A stretch of 64,000 nt of DNA from Nephromyces sp. MM_2019. Lineage: Eukaryota > Apicomplexa > Aconoidasida > Nephromycida. Location: the NCBI GenBank assembly GCA_015657535.1, contig JADHZB010001899.1, forward strand, positions 1-64,000, given 5' to 3'. The notes under the pieces are model-generated. The model had not been told where the DNA came from. It saw only the letters and a list, made by a program, of their open reading frames with translations, and ran no database searches. This document shows, piece after piece, positions 62,660 through 64,000 of this stretch; positions within the stretch are counted from its first letter, which is position 1; the number at the start of each line of letters is the position of its first letter. A program made the position numbers and the translations under genes.

Positions 62660-62950
62660 CACGCCCACAAAGTTTCACGCACACACATACAAAGTATCAA
62701 GCACACACACAAAGTATGACGCATACGCGCACACACAGTATCACACAGACTCAGGCACGCAAACGCGCGCTCTCATATATACAGTCTCAGATACTGCCTC
62801 GCACACACACACGGGCTATCTTTTGTGGCAATCTCCACACGCACACACGTAACTGACCTTTATAGGGGCAACGCCGCACACATGGGATGCCGCTACCCCA
62901 CTATACACGCTGCACACACTCCACACACACGCACACGCACATATCTCTCG
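62660..62950. repeat. CA-rich tract (CACACACA with AAGTATCA spacers)
   Basis: CACACACATACAAAGTATCA, GCACACACACAAAGTATGAC and ACGCGCACACACAGTATCAC follow one another, a degenerate unit of about 25 bases, with further CA runs to 62950. It lies at the left border of the plus-strand exons that leave the right edge. Confidence 0.65.
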
Positions 62951-63239
62951 ACTCCTGAGAGCCGGCGACCTCGCCACCTTTTGATGCTCACGCTGATGAG
63001 GCTGAAGGGGAGATTACCCCTATTGCATGGCTAACACACACACACATTCCGAGTTTATGTTAGTCTCCTGCTATTCTTCTTGAGCTATTCTTACTGGAGG
63101 TAAAGAAGGAATGAAATAGTGGGATTGTTCCGCCAGGAATGTCAGTACTCTTGTGCTTTAATACGTGAGAAACATAGGGTTACAATAAGGTGTGTGTGTG
63201 TGAGTTTATGAGAGAATGATGGGGGAGGGAATGTTGGTA

Positions 63240-63690
63240 ATGAAGGGATGTGCATGTGTGTGTGCACGCCTCACAGTATGATGGCTGCACTGTTGGTATA
63301 ACAGTTGCGTGGTGTGTGTGTATGCGCCTCACAGAATGATGACGGCACTGTTGGTATGTCAGGTGTGTTTGTGTGTGTGTGTGCCTCACAGAATGATGAC
63401 TGCACTGTTGGTATGTCAGGTGTGTTTGTATGTATGTGTGTGCCTCACAGAATGATGACGGCACTGTTGGTATGTCAGGTGTGATTGTGTGTGTGTGTGC
63501 CTCACAGAATGATGACGACACTGTTCGTATAACAGGTTTGTGTGTGTGTGTGTGCCTCACAGAATGATGACGGCACTGTGGGTATGTCAGGTGTGATTGT
63601 GTGTGTGTGCGCCTCACAGAATGATGAGGGCACCATTGGTATAACAGGTTTGTGTGTGTGTGTGTGCGCCTCAGAGTATGAAGAGATTGC
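63240..63690. repeat. Minisatellite of 55-59 bp units carrying splice-site-like borders
   Basis: CCTCACAG (or CCTCAG) occurs at 63269, 63327, 63384, 63443, 63500, 63555, 63612 and 63669, each preceded by a TG run and, in the first seven units, followed by AATGATGACGGCACTGTTGG and (T)AT(G/A)(T/A)CAG|GT. The eighth unit changes after CCTCAG into AGTATGAAGAG, which starts an apparent coding exon (63675). Each full unit therefore looks like polypyrimidine-poor acceptor, 28-base mini-exon, donor. Confidence 0.92.
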
Positions 63691-64000
63691 TAGTCGTAGA
63701 AATGCGTATTTAACTATTGAGAGTACACATCTCTTTTTGCTTGTAAGTGGTATGTAAAGTGAAGAGACGGGTATCATTAGAATAAGAAGAAGCGAACACG
63801 TTCTGCACACGAGGGCGGGCAGCACTGTGTGTGCTGAAAAGTCTTGTGGAAGTAGAAGATTGTGGCAGTAGATGCTCAGAACAGGAAAATTTTTCCACAC
63901 ACACGATACGAGTATACCACTGGATGGACGGTTGAAAATGCAGTGAAAGTAGTGCCTATTGGTTCTCTATATGTGTGGAGAATCTTGTGTGTTTGTGTGT
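63675..64000 (+). CDS. Exons of an unidentified plus-strand gene, running off the right edge
   Basis: Two exons join in phase 0. The first is 63675-63742 (acceptor GCGCCTCAG, donor CTT|GTAAGT), reading YEEIASRRNAYLTIESTHLF. The second starts at 63856 (acceptor GGAAGTAG), reading IVAVDAQNRKIFPHTRYEYT, then GWTVENAVKVVPIGSLYVW, and is open to the window end, though its last codons (TG run) may already be intron. An upstream block near 62960-63035 (EPATSPPFDAHADEAEGEIT) may be another exon. The gene's function is not recognised. The regular alternation of strands and aromatic residues suggests a beta-rich domain. The acceptor of the first exon is formed by the last unit of a minisatellite. Confidence 0.5.

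Noticed and set aside
63180..63900. Minus-strand ORFs of 132-145 codons with THTHK/CEAHTHT repeats
   Set aside because: They are translations of the 55-59 bp array on the non-coding strand; the plus strand carries the credible exons.

Overview
The window is eukaryotic nuclear DNA, about 40% GC by eye, with intron-rich genes, GT-AG introns of roughly 300-2200 bases, and short exons that mostly do not form long ORFs. The protein set (VPS29, an AP-1 mu chain, RPA3, a CCDC174 homologue, a CCCH protein, and a cysteine-containing type I membrane protein with H-type-lectin-like repeats) fits an alveolate, most likely an apicomplexan of coccidian or gregarine type. That placement rests on remembered family resemblance, not on a search. 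No bacterial operons, rRNA, convincing tRNA, transposon ORF or CRISPR array was seen. An assembly gap of 78 N lies at 23785-23862.

Left part (1-25 kb): the 5' end of a minus-strand gene leaves the left edge (1-179). It is followed by VPS29 (+, 2 exons, 3005-4188), a four-helix membrane protein of possible Orai-like type (-, about 6422-9358), a two-finger CCCH protein (-, 11435-13624), a long gene-poor stretch (13.7-21.7 kb), and RPA3 (+, five very small exons, 21718-23493). The N gap and a GC-rich island come next.

Centre (25-45 kb): a single minus-strand gene of about 15 exons (25519-35255) can be rebuilt with matching intron phases almost throughout. It encodes a secreted or type I membrane protein with a signal peptide, at least two and probably three H-type-lectin-like repeats, a Cys-rich juxtamembrane region, one transmembrane helix and a short basic tail. 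From 35.3 to 45.5 kb there is no convincing gene, only a GC-rich island and several small tandem duplications.

Right part (45-64 kb): AP-1 mu (+, 45536-49811, five resolved exons), a probable GRAM-domain locus (+, about 50.0-53.6 kb, partly resolved), a CCDC174 homologue (-, 54656-59795), coding-like blocks of an unidentified minus-strand gene (60.3-62.4 kb), and exons of a plus-strand gene leaving the right edge (63675-64000). This part differs strongly from the left: introns and spacers are full of TG/CA tracts and minisatellites. One array (63.24-63.69 kb) repeats a splice-acceptor-like sequence eight times, and its last unit supplies the apparent real acceptor of the next exon.

Functionally, VPS29 (retromer) and AP-1 mu (clathrin adaptor at the trans-Golgi/endosome) both belong to post-Golgi sorting, the route that delivers secretory-organelle proteins in Apicomplexa. 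The other genes are housekeeping (replication, RNA-linked) or surface/secretory. Their neighbourhood shows no sign of co-regulation.
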